DNA from: Cadophora sp. MPI-SDFR-AT-0126
Taxonomy: Eukaryota; Ascomycota; Leotiomycetes; Helotiales; Ploettnerulaceae
NCBI GenBank assembly: GCA_020747065.1
Contig: JAGMVK010000018.1
Coordinates: 372,001-436,000, forward strand
DNA: 64,000 nucleotides
Direction: 5' to 3'
The notes below the pieces were generated by a model that was not told the DNA's origin, searched no databases, and saw only the letters and a list, made by a program, of their open reading frames with translations. Below, piece by piece: positions 55,782 to 64,000 of the stretch (positions are counted from its first letter, which is position 1; each line of letters begins with the position of its first letter). The position numbers were made by a program, and so were the translations under genes.

Positions 55782-57551
55782 AGAGCAGTTGTACATATTT
55801 TAGACAGAGAGATAGAGCGAGGGGAGTTAGATGAGGAAGGCATGAGTCTTGGCGGTCAGCTTGGTATAATTATAATGTCTAATGTAATAACCTTGGATCA
55901 TCGGCTCGCTTGAAGAAAACAGAATAATATGGTTCGGAAGTCGTTCCCTAGATCGGGCGTGTTAACATACAACTGACGTGATCAATCCTGTCGATCCTTC
56001 ACGATAATAAGCCGCACATAGTCCTTAAACCATGATGTAGACTTCCACCTTGAAGGCTTTGAAAGAGAGAGGTACGTATCCCAGAAAGACTAATCCGCTG
56101 TCAAGTCGGCCATGAGCTAAATTTCCTCAATTGCCTAATGTTCGTTTCTGTGTTCATCACCACTATTAGTCGTCAGAATTCGTCAGTCGTCGTGCAGCGC
56201 TTCGAGATCAGCTCTGAGAACACGCCGGGAGTACCAATTTTTTTTACCTTTTATAAATTAGTTCTTAGGGAAGTGTAACTTATTAAGATCTAGGATTTGG
56301 TTTTGAGTCGTTTCGAAGTCAATGGCTAGAATTTATAGTTGTGATTTGTGACAAGTTTTGTATTAAGTATTAGATAATTTGCAAATATAATTATCTTCAA
56401 ATGGAGAGCCATTCTTCGGCTATCACTTTCAACTGAGTGGTGTCGGGAAATGAAGTCGTCTAGAGACATTAAAATCAGTCCGGACTGAATTGACTTGATT
56501 TATCATGTAATTTCGCTTTTTCAGAGAGGGGATTTTTTGTTGTTATTCGGCTATTTTCCAAGGAGTGCGGTGTGTCACGAATTCTGACACTCACTGGCCC
56601 CCTACAGAAGCAGTCCTCGAGGAGTGCCCCTGTAGAGTCTCACTGGAGCGACTAGATAAGAAGAACTTAGTCTCACTTCAACACATAGGTCTCAGGGGTA
56701 GGTAGTACCTTCGACTGTCCGAGGTCTCTACAGGAAGCTGAGGTTTCAGGGTGTTCAGTTTTGTTTCCTAGCTTTCCGATTGATTTCAATCGAAAAAGAA
56801 ACTACGAGGAAAGATTAAGAGAGAAGACTACGTGAGAAACTACGAGAGAAATGACGAAAGAAGATGAAAACCACTTGAAGCAAGGCGGAAAAAGCGAAGT
56901 ATCAAGTAATGTAAGTTTCTACCAGAGATTCAGTGGACGTTCGTGATCATAGATGATAGACTTCAGAGAGGACTTACTTAAAATGACACTTTCAAATACA
57001 TATACAGGGCTCTCTATAGGTACTCCGCTTCTTTTTTAAGAGCTTCTTTTTGAGAGCTTCTTTTATAAGAGCTTCTATTAGTGTAGAAGGAGTTGTGCTT
57101 TGATGATTATTCGCTGTAAATACAAGTCACGACGAGGAATCACCTCGAGGAGTACTGTTCTAAGAAGGCGTCATCGTCGGATTCATTCAGTTGTAACTCG
57201 CAGATGGCCAATCCAGTGTCTCGGAAGTTGTGACTGTCGTCTTGTTATTCGTTGCGTTGCTAAGTAAATAACATGCACGCCGATCCCATAATAACACTCA
57301 TACAATCAAGAACCAGATAACGTATTCCAAAAGCAATAATATACCAGCTGACATGTAATATTGTTCTGACGATGAAATGGTCCAACTCAGTTGACTGTCC
57401 TATCTTTGCCACTGCCTTGCTTCAAATACGCGAGTCCCAGAGAAAGCCCATACAATCAAAACTCAAGAAAAGGTGTTCCAACGACGTTAAAATTCCGAGA
57501 GACATATGAAATTGTTCCGACGATGAGCTCGTCCAAGCCGTTCTTGCTGTC
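55782..57551. other. Long non-coding spacer with transposon-like sequence
   Basis: About 1.8 kb with no coding signal. From about 56573 (TGTCACGAATTCTGACAC) to about 57250 the sequence is purine- and pyrimidine-biased. It holds several short repeated motifs, including CCTCGAGGAGT twice (near 56616 and 57141), GAAACTACGAG twice (near 56799 and 56837) and the AGAGCTTCTTTT array. This looks like a decayed LTR or other transposon remnant, but I could not find paired ends or a target duplication. 57300-57432 belongs to a tandem duplication. Confidence 0.4.
57037..57077 (+). repeat. Short imperfect tandem repeat (AGAGCTTCTTTT)
   Basis: Three close copies of a 12- to 16-base unit, AAGAGCTTCTTTTT, GAGAGCTTCTTTTAT and AAGAGCTTCTATTA, stand side by side. 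Confidence 0.7.
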
Positions 57552-57585
57552 CTATCTTTGCCACTGATTTGCTTCAAATTGGCCG
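57300..57585. repeat. Imperfect tandem duplication at the 3' end of the retropepsin-like gene
   Basis: Two units of about 135 bp (57300-57432 and 57449-57585) share the same order of blocks: ATACAATCAA, ATTGTTC.GACGATGA, GTCCTATCTTTGCCACTG and TTGCTTCAAAT. The right unit contains the last codons of the gene at 57552-59246. The left unit is a diverged downstream copy, so the gene's 3' end has been duplicated. Confidence 0.75.
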
Positions 57586-59246
57586 AAGAGCGCTGTCTCT
57601 GGCAGTATCTCCCAATCAACGCGGTCCTTGGTGGCTTGTGTAGATTCATGCCCATCACCTCCAGAACTGTCTTCGCATCTCGAAACCTCAAGGTCACCTG
57701 AATGCCTCTGGTCATCCTCTGCTGGCACTGTACCATTGTCGTTGTGATAGGATAGCTGCAAAATGGGATTCCTGTTAGATAGACCAGGGACATGGGCAAT
57801 GAGAGAATCTCCACCACCGCCATCCGTGCTCTGATGACAGGTTCCCAGTTGGCCGTGACGTCTCTGGTTCTCTTCAGCCCATTCGTCTGCTGATGCAAGT
57901 TTACCGAAGTCATACTGTCGGTCCCATTTGAGCCGGCGTGTGGTTTCTTGCGTTTCCAAAAGTAGATTGTCGTCGATGACAGAAAGCGACATTGAGCCCA
58001 TACTACTACTTTGTGGGGATTCTGCAGAATCCGTCGTGTCTTCCGAGGAGGACCGGTCGGTTTTCAGCAAGCTCTTAGCTTTTTGTACTAGCTTGTCCAC
58101 GGATTTCGCATACCACGGCTTGTATCCCATCCCCGTACAATCCGGCTCTGCTTTCTTTGTCTCCGCCTTGGAGAACGAGTCAGCGTACCGCTGGTAGATG
58201 TTGTTGTCCAAGACAAAGTCGATCCCCAGAACAACGGGCAAGCGAGATGTGGGCAGGACATCAAAAACAATGGGTATCAGTCTACCGTCTGGTAACGATA
58301 TCTTGGTATGCACCTGCCCGATCGTCGCCTCGTCTCGTCCAGCGGGGAAAGTGATCCAACCTATATTTTCTTTCTCGGTTCTGATATCGAAACCCTTGCG
58401 AACAGCCCATTGAGCGCTCATCACGTTCCTCCTTGATCCCGTATCTGGTAGTGCGGCGAAAGGTATTTGGTCTTGGTTGGGGAGTCTCATTGTAGCATTG
58501 AATCTCTCTGCAGTCTCACCCAGGCGGTAAAAAGCCCATAGGTTTTTGGCAGGGAAAAGGCATCGGACAAAGCGGCGCAGATGTTTCTCCATCGTTTGTG
58601 TCGCTGTGAGAAATGGTCTTCCGAGAAGAATGTCGAAGGCAAAGTTCTTCACAACTCGTGCGAGCACTTCTGTCTTCGACTTCTTCGGGGCGTCGGGGAA
58701 GGAGATGCAGACGTGTGCTGTACCTGTTGAAAGCATTTTTCGCCCATTAGCCAAGGCAATGAGTTTTTTGTCAGGCAATATTGTAGCACCGAGCTCGAGA
58801 CAGCGAGCTTCTGAGATGATCGTCTCCTCTGAGCCTGTGTCGCCTATGCCTGAAATCATCTGCTCATTGACGAGGACTCGAAGACCGCGGGAGATGGTGT
58901 GTAGTTTGTCGTCTACATGTTTGCCCGTTTTCTCGTCATAAATACGCTTCATCAACATATGTTCAGAGTTGAGACAGGACTTGCCCGATTCGGCACATAA
59001 TGAACATATTCTGTAGGACTCTCCAGAGAATGATTCGGGACAAGCGCTGCAGTAGTAGTAATAGCTTTCTCGGGCTCCGAAGACCAATGGGTAGAAGCAG
59101 GACGGTCTGTCGCATTTGCCCCAGCGAAGATAGTCAAGCAACTGGGTTGGTGGTCTTTCTAATGGCTCATCTCCAAGAGTTGGTATGAAATCCGATAGGG
59201 CATCACCTGCCAGCAGGTACCGTGCAATATCCGCATCTACTGACAT
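57552..59246 (-). CDS. Protein with ZZ-like zinc cluster and two retropepsin-like domains
   Basis: A single exon of 564 residues. Residues 45-96 form a Cys/His cluster (CDRPSC, CSACPESF, CSLC, C..EHMLMK) similar to a ZZ-type zinc finger. Two retropepsin-like domains follow. The first has GIGDTGSEETIIS (Asp 136) with FDILLGRPFL (206-213). The second has ALPDTGSRRNVMS (Asp 268) with LPVVLGIDFV (338-345). The C-terminal 200 residues are acidic, Ser-rich and probably disordered. There are no RT, integrase or LTR sequences beside it, so it is not simply a fragment of a Pol gene. The active aspartates are intact in both domains. Function is unknown. It diverges from the DUF6594-like gene. Confidence 0.8.
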   Translation of the reverse strand: MSVDADIARYLLAGDALSDFIPTLGDEPLERPPTQLLDYLRWGKCDRPSCFYPLVFGARESYYYYCSACPESFSGESYRICSLCAESGKSCLNSEHMLMKRIYDEKTGKHVDDKLHTISRGLRVLVNEQMISGIGDTGSEETIISEARCLELGATILPDKKLIALANGRKMLSTGTAHVCISFPDAPKKSKTEVLARVVKNFAFDILLGRPFLTATQTMEKHLRRFVRCLFPAKNLWAFYRLGETAERFNATMRLPNQDQIPFAALPDTGSRRNVMSAQWAVRKGFDIRTEKENIGWITFPAGRDEATIGQVHTKISLPDGRLIPIVFDVLPTSRLPVVLGIDFVLDNNIYQRYADSFSKAETKKAEPDCTGMGYKPWYAKSVDKLVQKAKSLLKTDRSSSEDTTDSAESPQSSSMGSMSLSVIDDNLLLETQETTRRLKWDRQYDFGKLASADEWAEENQRRHGQLGTCHQSTDGGGGDSLIAHVPGLSNRNPILQLSYHNDNGTVPAEDDQRHSGDLEVSRCEDSSGGDGHESTQATKDRVDWEILPETALFGQFEANQWQR

Positions 59247-59671
59247 CCTCGTAATGGCCGGTCAGCCTGATCGGGCTGGACTATTGTATTAGTCAACGGG
59301 ACGGTGACCCGATGGATCTGGATTTGAATCTGAGGATACGATCTGCAGAACTACAATCGGAACAATTTGATGAAGTTTCGGACATTGAAACAGAAAAAGA
59401 CAAACTCTGGGAACTGTAGTAGTAAGTCTTGCACAGCAAATGAAGAATTTTCCAGCTGCGCCTCCAAAAAGGCGGTGGCTGATTCTTGACGTGGTCCAAT
59501 CGAAATGGTAGCGACGACGCCCGATTTATATGAGCCTTCGGCTGTGCAAGAAGTTGCGAACATGATTCCGAGAAATGAGATCTTGAATGGTTACTGTCTC
59601 GATTCAAGTGTTGAAATAAGATCCTTTTCGTGTCATGCAATCGGCCGGCTACACCGACCAAATCTTTTCTA
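59247..59671. other. Spacer between divergent retropepsin-like and DUF6594-like genes
   Basis: 425 bp with the promoters of both genes. Short minus-strand open frames (59293-59661) show no domain. Confidence 0.4.
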
Positions 59672-60750
59672 ATGGTACCTAGTCAACTTGAGGGCTTTCC
59701 CAGCCTTGCTCACTTCATAAGTAAAGACGCTGATGCAGCCATCTTCCGTGGCTTCAGTGAGCTGGGAACACGGAACCTGCTCTACCTGCAAAGCAACCTG
59801 CACGAGTTAGAGGTCCGAGTTGCGAAATTAGACCAAGAGGACTTCAACAACCGGCATAGGATAGACGGGCTGGTGAATTCAGCTCGCTCCTACCGGGGTT
59901 TAAAAAATGCAGCAGGAGGCTCTGAGGGCGAAACGATTCAACGAGTGGCTAGAGTTGGAGGAAACATCAGGGCTGAGATACCAAATCCAGACCGAGAAAG
60001 TTATTATCGCAGGCGATTGGATTTGCACCTCAAAATTAAAGATGCGATGAGAGAATACCGTACGTATGATAAATCGTTCATCCGGACATGGGAGTCTCCT
60101 GCTAAACAATGTACAGGAGAGGCATTGATACAAGAGCAACAAGTTCGGAGCTTCAAGCCCCCTCCAAAACGATCGTTGTTAGCTTTTCAACATTTCTTAC
60201 TGCGAAAAGATGGCAACATACTTCTAGGTGACGACGAGACCCTTTTTGGAGACCTCGAGAATCCGATCGATCTCGTATCTCTAAACCCTTCAGAAGACGA
60301 TCGGTTGAACAGGCTCCTGAGATATACTTGCGGGTACTGTTTTCACGTAAGTTGTCTTCCATTATTGACATTGCACAATGTGCGACCTTGACTAACCTTC
60401 ATTTCTAGGACAAGAAACGGAAACCGTACCCAGATCTCGATATATTCTATTATTCTGACCGGGCTATTCATTTGACAGGCTACATCGTAGCAACAGTTCT
60501 GAGCGGTATACTTCTCGTCTGTGCAATGCTATGCCTGTCTCTTGTGTACGCTAGATCATGGGGAATAAGGTTAGGCATGGTCGCGATGTTTACATCATTA
60601 TTTGCGATTGTCGTTGGTCTCTTGACGAATGCGAGAAGAGCGGAGCTGTTCGGGTCGACGGCTGCGTATGCGGCGGTCTTGGTGGTGTATGTCAGTGGCA
60701 ATCTGGGACCGCCTAACCCTGCTGGAGCGGATCAGACTGGATTGGCTTGA
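59672..60750 (+). CDS. DUF6594-like membrane protein
   Basis: Two exons, 59672-60346 and 60409-60750 (intron GTAAGT..TTCTAG with a CTAAC branch, phase 0), encode 338 residues. The N terminus (LEGFPSLAHFISKDADAAIFRGFSELGTRNLLYLQSNLHELEVRV) has the pattern of the fungal DUF6594 family, where a short tract is followed by a helical, coiled-coil-like region. The C terminus has about three membrane helices (YIVATVLSGILLVCAMLCLSL, IRLGMVAMFTSLFAIVVGLL, AYAAVLVVYVSGNL) with the typical LTNARRAELFGSTAAYAAVLVVYVS ending. The family is common in Pezizomycotina. Its function is not known. Confidence 0.82.
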
Positions 60751-61236
60751 GCATCATGCTCGTATCTTTGGAAACAGGGATCGAAGAGGATCATGGGGAC
60801 AGTGCTGATGTTTCCGGAAGGCATGTCAGGCCGACAGCTGGGTACCAGGATGTAGCTTTGTGAGGCCCCTCAGCATATCCCAAGACGGTAACATACGCTA
60901 TCAGGTCTTCTAAAGATAGGAGGTGATTATACCGAGCTAGAGCACAGAAGGGGGCAGGAGAAGAATGGCGATGATTGTAAACATGGTTTCGGGACGGCAA
61001 AGGCAAACAAACCCTCGGGTAAAGTGGGGCCCAGGAAACAAAGCCATTGACAACATCTAAGCAATCTAGTGTCCGAACTAAGTTTTACACATCTGTCGGA
61101 CTGCTTTGTAAGCACTGGCTATCTGTATTCACGGTGAAGTCTTGTAGTATTCATTCATTCATTTATTCATACTCGGTTCCAGCTGTCCACCGTAGGACTG
61201 CTATGCCGGCGTGGTCCAGCTTCGGCGCCAGTTACC
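60751..61236. other. Spacer before the palindrome
   Basis: About 490 bp of ordinary composition after the DUF6594-like gene. No gene recognised. It ends at the palindrome that borders the AT-rich block. Confidence 0.4.
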
Positions 61237-61272
61237 GAAGTGCGTGTTACCGCATTCGGTAATTCGCACTTC
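61237..61272. repeat. 36-bp palindrome (hairpin-forming)
   Basis: GAAGTGCG and CGCACTTC form the outer arms. TTACCG and CGGTAA form the inner arms around a CATT loop. Only a 2x2 mismatch (TG/TT) interrupts the stem. A partial direct copy (GTTACCGAAGTGCG) starts at 61231. It sits where ordinary DNA gives way to the RIP-like block, so it may be a transposon terminus. Confidence 0.85.
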
Positions 61273-61289
61273 ACTTTATTACTTTGCAG

Positions 61290-64000
61290 TAACTAGTAAC
61301 CTCCTCCACTGGATAGTTTAGCTCCTATCTACGACTATTTACATAGGCGCCTTAAGGAGTACTTTATTTAATTCTTTAATAGTATATCAGGCTCTTTAGC
61401 TGCTACTTCTACTAGCTATCTCGTATCTCTGTACCTTCAGTCTCCCTCTAGCGCTTTATATTATCTCTTTACATTATATCGCAACTCTGAAACTGCCTAA
61501 GGAGGCGCGTTTATTCCATGAATCTAATTGCCTTTATGACTAGTTTTAGCTCGTTTAAGGTTGCCCTCAAGTCTATTTATCCTCTCCTCCTAAATACCCT
61601 TCGTTATATATTGTTATATATCCGATACCTCAGTAGGATGTAGTCCACAGTTTACTGTCCTTCGCCGCAGTCGTATCCGGGGCCGACGACTTCCAGTACT
61701 CTTCTCTTCTATAAGAAGTCTCTTAGCCTAATTTTCTCTATACGTATCTGGATAAACAGAGCACTCTACTACTTCTTTAGTCTATAGTGTAGTCGCAGGA
61801 TCTTATATAATAGCTGCAGAGTATACTTAAATATAGTTCTTCCTCTCGTTTCTACTTTCTAACTATTTATCTATTTAGCTCTTATCTACTTCCTGACCCA
61901 GGTCTTTAAGGTTACTTATAAATAATATATCCTTATCTATATAGCATTCTTGTTTCCCTGGCTAATTCTTGTATTTTATTTAGCTGCTCTCTTAGCTGCT
62001 TTATCTGCGGCTTTGTTTCCTAAGATACCTATATGAGCTAGTACCTATCTTAACTTGACTCGTGTCCTACGATCTCCTTAGAGTGTATCTATAAGTTGTA
62101 TCGCGTTAGCTATAATGTACGCACCTGATTTACTAGTTGGTTTTTAAAATGTCCGGATAGCTACTTAGTTATTTATAAAGATAATTAACCTGTCTTTCTT
62201 GTTTCCTCTCTCTACGTCTTTATCTGCAATTTAAAGGGCTAGCCTGATACCTTGTAGTTCTGCGGTATATACGGTTAAGGTTTCGCTGTCCCCTATATAC
62301 ACCAGTTTTATACATCTATTTAAGGGTAATACTACTATAGCTCCTATATAGTTATTAATTCCGCTACTGTTAGTATAGACGAAGAGGCTATTTAAGGGGT
62401 ACTTAAGGAATTCCTTATATTAGGTTCTAGCCGTTTCAGTGTATAATACTATCCTTACGATTAATCCTTACCACTATAGTAGTATAAGAAACAGTAGGAT
62501 AATCTCTTAGTCCTTAATCGACGCTTCGCGACACTGACGAAGATACCTGTACGTATACTCCAGAGGGCTCAGGTATAGTTCCTTTCTCTATTAGCTCCTT
62601 GTGGTCCGGAGGAGTTGGAAGCCTACTAAGGTTAGTATTCTATCCGAGGAGAGAATCCTACTGATAGTCTCAGCGCTTATCTTCTATATCTGTTATTTAA
62701 TAGGAAGGAGGTAAAGCTCTATATCTAAGGCTAGGGCTAACGTTACTTTATATACGCCTCTAATGATTCTACCCGCCTTTACTTAAAGTGTTTTAAGTGA
62801 GTTAATAGTTTATTTTATATAGCCTTCTCCGCGCTTATAAGCAACAGACTATATAGAGTAACCGTATATCATTTAGGAGATAACAACTACTTAGTAGATC
62901 TTCCTAAGTTCAGTAACTCGTACTCCCTAAGTAGAGCTAGCTAGACTTGCTAATACACTAATAGACTTTAAGGTTTTTATCTTTAGGTTCTAGATATACT
63001 ATTTCCAGTTTAGCGCCGTGTTAAGCGTAATCCTAAGGTATTTACTACTTTTAGATAGGGGTATAATTATCTGTTCTATTTATATATAGTAATCGATATC
63101 TGCTACTTAACGCCTTCTTGTATGGTGAGTGAGCTAGAACTTACTTAAGGCGAATATAGATGTATACTTCTTTACCTAAATCATCGCTTGTTGCATAGCC
63201 TTCTCTAGTCTATTGCAAGTCTCTTTAATTGAGCTTCCCTACCGTAGAATTGCAATATTATCGATGTAGCTTGTGGCAAGGGTATTAGGCTCTCAGTTAC
63301 AGGTCTCTATTAAGTCAGTATTGTAGTATAAGTATAAAATAGGTAATAGCAGTGATCCTTAAGAAATACCGGTAGTTGTCTAGTACACCTCTAACTTAAA
63401 CGTATTAAAACTAATAACTATACTCCTATCTACTAAGAAATTAGTAATCTATCTAATTGTTTTTTCGTCTATCTTACGTTTACGTAAATTATGGAGTAAT
63501 CTGGCATGTAAGACGTTATTGAAAGCCCCCGAGATATCTAGTAGAAGAAGGCTTGTTACTTATGGCTCAGGCGAATTCCAAGCCTTATATATCTTCTTAA
63601 TAATAGTGTGTAGTATATAGTCTACTGATCTTCCCTTATATCCTCTAATGTATATGCTTAATAGTAGTTGATACGCCTTAGTTACGTAGTTAATTCTTCT
63701 CGCAATAATCGAGTCCATGAGTTTATTAATTATATTTAGTAGGGCTATCGAATGATACGCCTTAGGCACAATGTAGTTATCCTTACCTAGCTTCTTAAGG
63801 ATAATAGTAGTAGATTATTGAAAGTGTACTAGGTAATACTCTAATCGTAGGCTCTAGTTATATATCCTTATAAGATGTAAGGCGACCTAAGCAGCGATAA
63901 TATAGAGAACTCTGTTTATAATACTATCTAGTCCTAGGGCTTTCTTTAGGGGCGTAGAGGTAATAGCCTGGAGTACCTCCCTCTCTATAATATCCGGAAA
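61290..64000 (-). mobile_element. RIP-degraded LINE (non-LTR retrotransposon), running off the window
   Basis: The block is heavily biased to TA and AT dinucleotides with stops in all frames. Yet on the minus strand fragments of a Tad1-like LINE reverse transcriptase can be read. At 63560-63769 the segment KAYHSIALLNIINKLMDSI is followed by IARRINY and GYKGRSVDYILHTIIKKIY. Near 63300-63345 it reads LLPILYLYYNTDLIETC, and near 63242-63277 ATSYIDNIAILR, the catalytic YxDD site with the second Asp changed to Asn (a G-to-A change). The left limit is approximate. The 5' part of the element lies beyond 64000. Confidence 0.8.
63560..63769 (-). pseudogene. Reverse transcriptase fragment of the LINE
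   Basis: The longest surviving open stretch, 69 codons, matching the fingers and early palm region of non-LTR reverse transcriptases (KAY-x-IALLN, ARRINY, GRSVDYILH). The frame is lost on both sides. Confidence 0.75.

Overview
The window reads as filamentous ascomycete (Pezizomycotina) nuclear DNA. The evidence is dense genes with short GT..AG introns and CTAAC/CTGAC branch points, typical fungal families (HET, NACHT-ankyrin, EthD, 2EXR, DUF6594-like, NmrA, several P450s), an oxidosqualene cyclase, and AT-rich blocks whose damage is C:G to T:A, as left by repeat-induced point mutation (RIP). A leotiomycete-like relative is my guess; the sequence alone does not fix the species.

Layout. Positions 182-8713 are a nested mobile-element block. 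A small AT-rich element with inverted ends (CCGCCC..TTCCGGCC) was split by a complete Ty3-type retrotransposon (413-8173) that has identical 222-bp LTRs and a CAAAT target duplication. Besides Gag and a chromodomain Pol on the minus strand, this element carries a spliced gene on the opposite strand. That gene encodes a six-cysteine, Zn2Cys6-like, coiled-coil protein with a basic nuclear-type signal. Next (8714-11307) is the wreck of a secreted two-module enzyme gene (SGNH hydrolase plus spherulin-4/GH135-type), broken by RIP-like stops, an internal deletion and the element boundary.

Positions 14-33 kb hold a DCR2-type metallophosphatase, a GPI-type Ser/Thr-rich protein, a NACHT-ankyrin NLR-like protein, a GH18 protein without signal peptide, an MDR oxidoreductase, a 2EXR protein, an initiator tRNA-Met, methionine aminopeptidase 2 and two divergent paralogous F-box-like genes. 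Positions 35-44 kb hold two tail-to-tail cytochrome P450s (one with a GC-AG intron), an NmrA-like reductase, a HET-domain gene and an EthD gene. Positions 45-56 kb are mainly housekeeping: glucosidase II alpha, nucleoside diphosphate kinase, a FAM210/DUF1279-type mitochondrial protein, SPO11 and lanosterol synthase. The ROT2/NDK and SPO11/ERG7 pairs are each transcribed away from a shared 0.44-0.51 kb spacer.

The right end becomes repeat-rich again. It has a TE-like spacer (55.8-57.5 kb), a protein with two separate retropepsin-like DTGS domains behind a ZZ-like cysteine cluster, a DUF6594-like membrane protein, a 36-bp palindrome, and from about 61.3 kb to the window end a RIP-degraded LINE on the minus strand whose reverse transcriptase has YIDN where YIDD is expected.

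Exon boundaries were derived by hand from frame, splice consensus and family conservation. Where given exactly, the exon sums are divisible by three.
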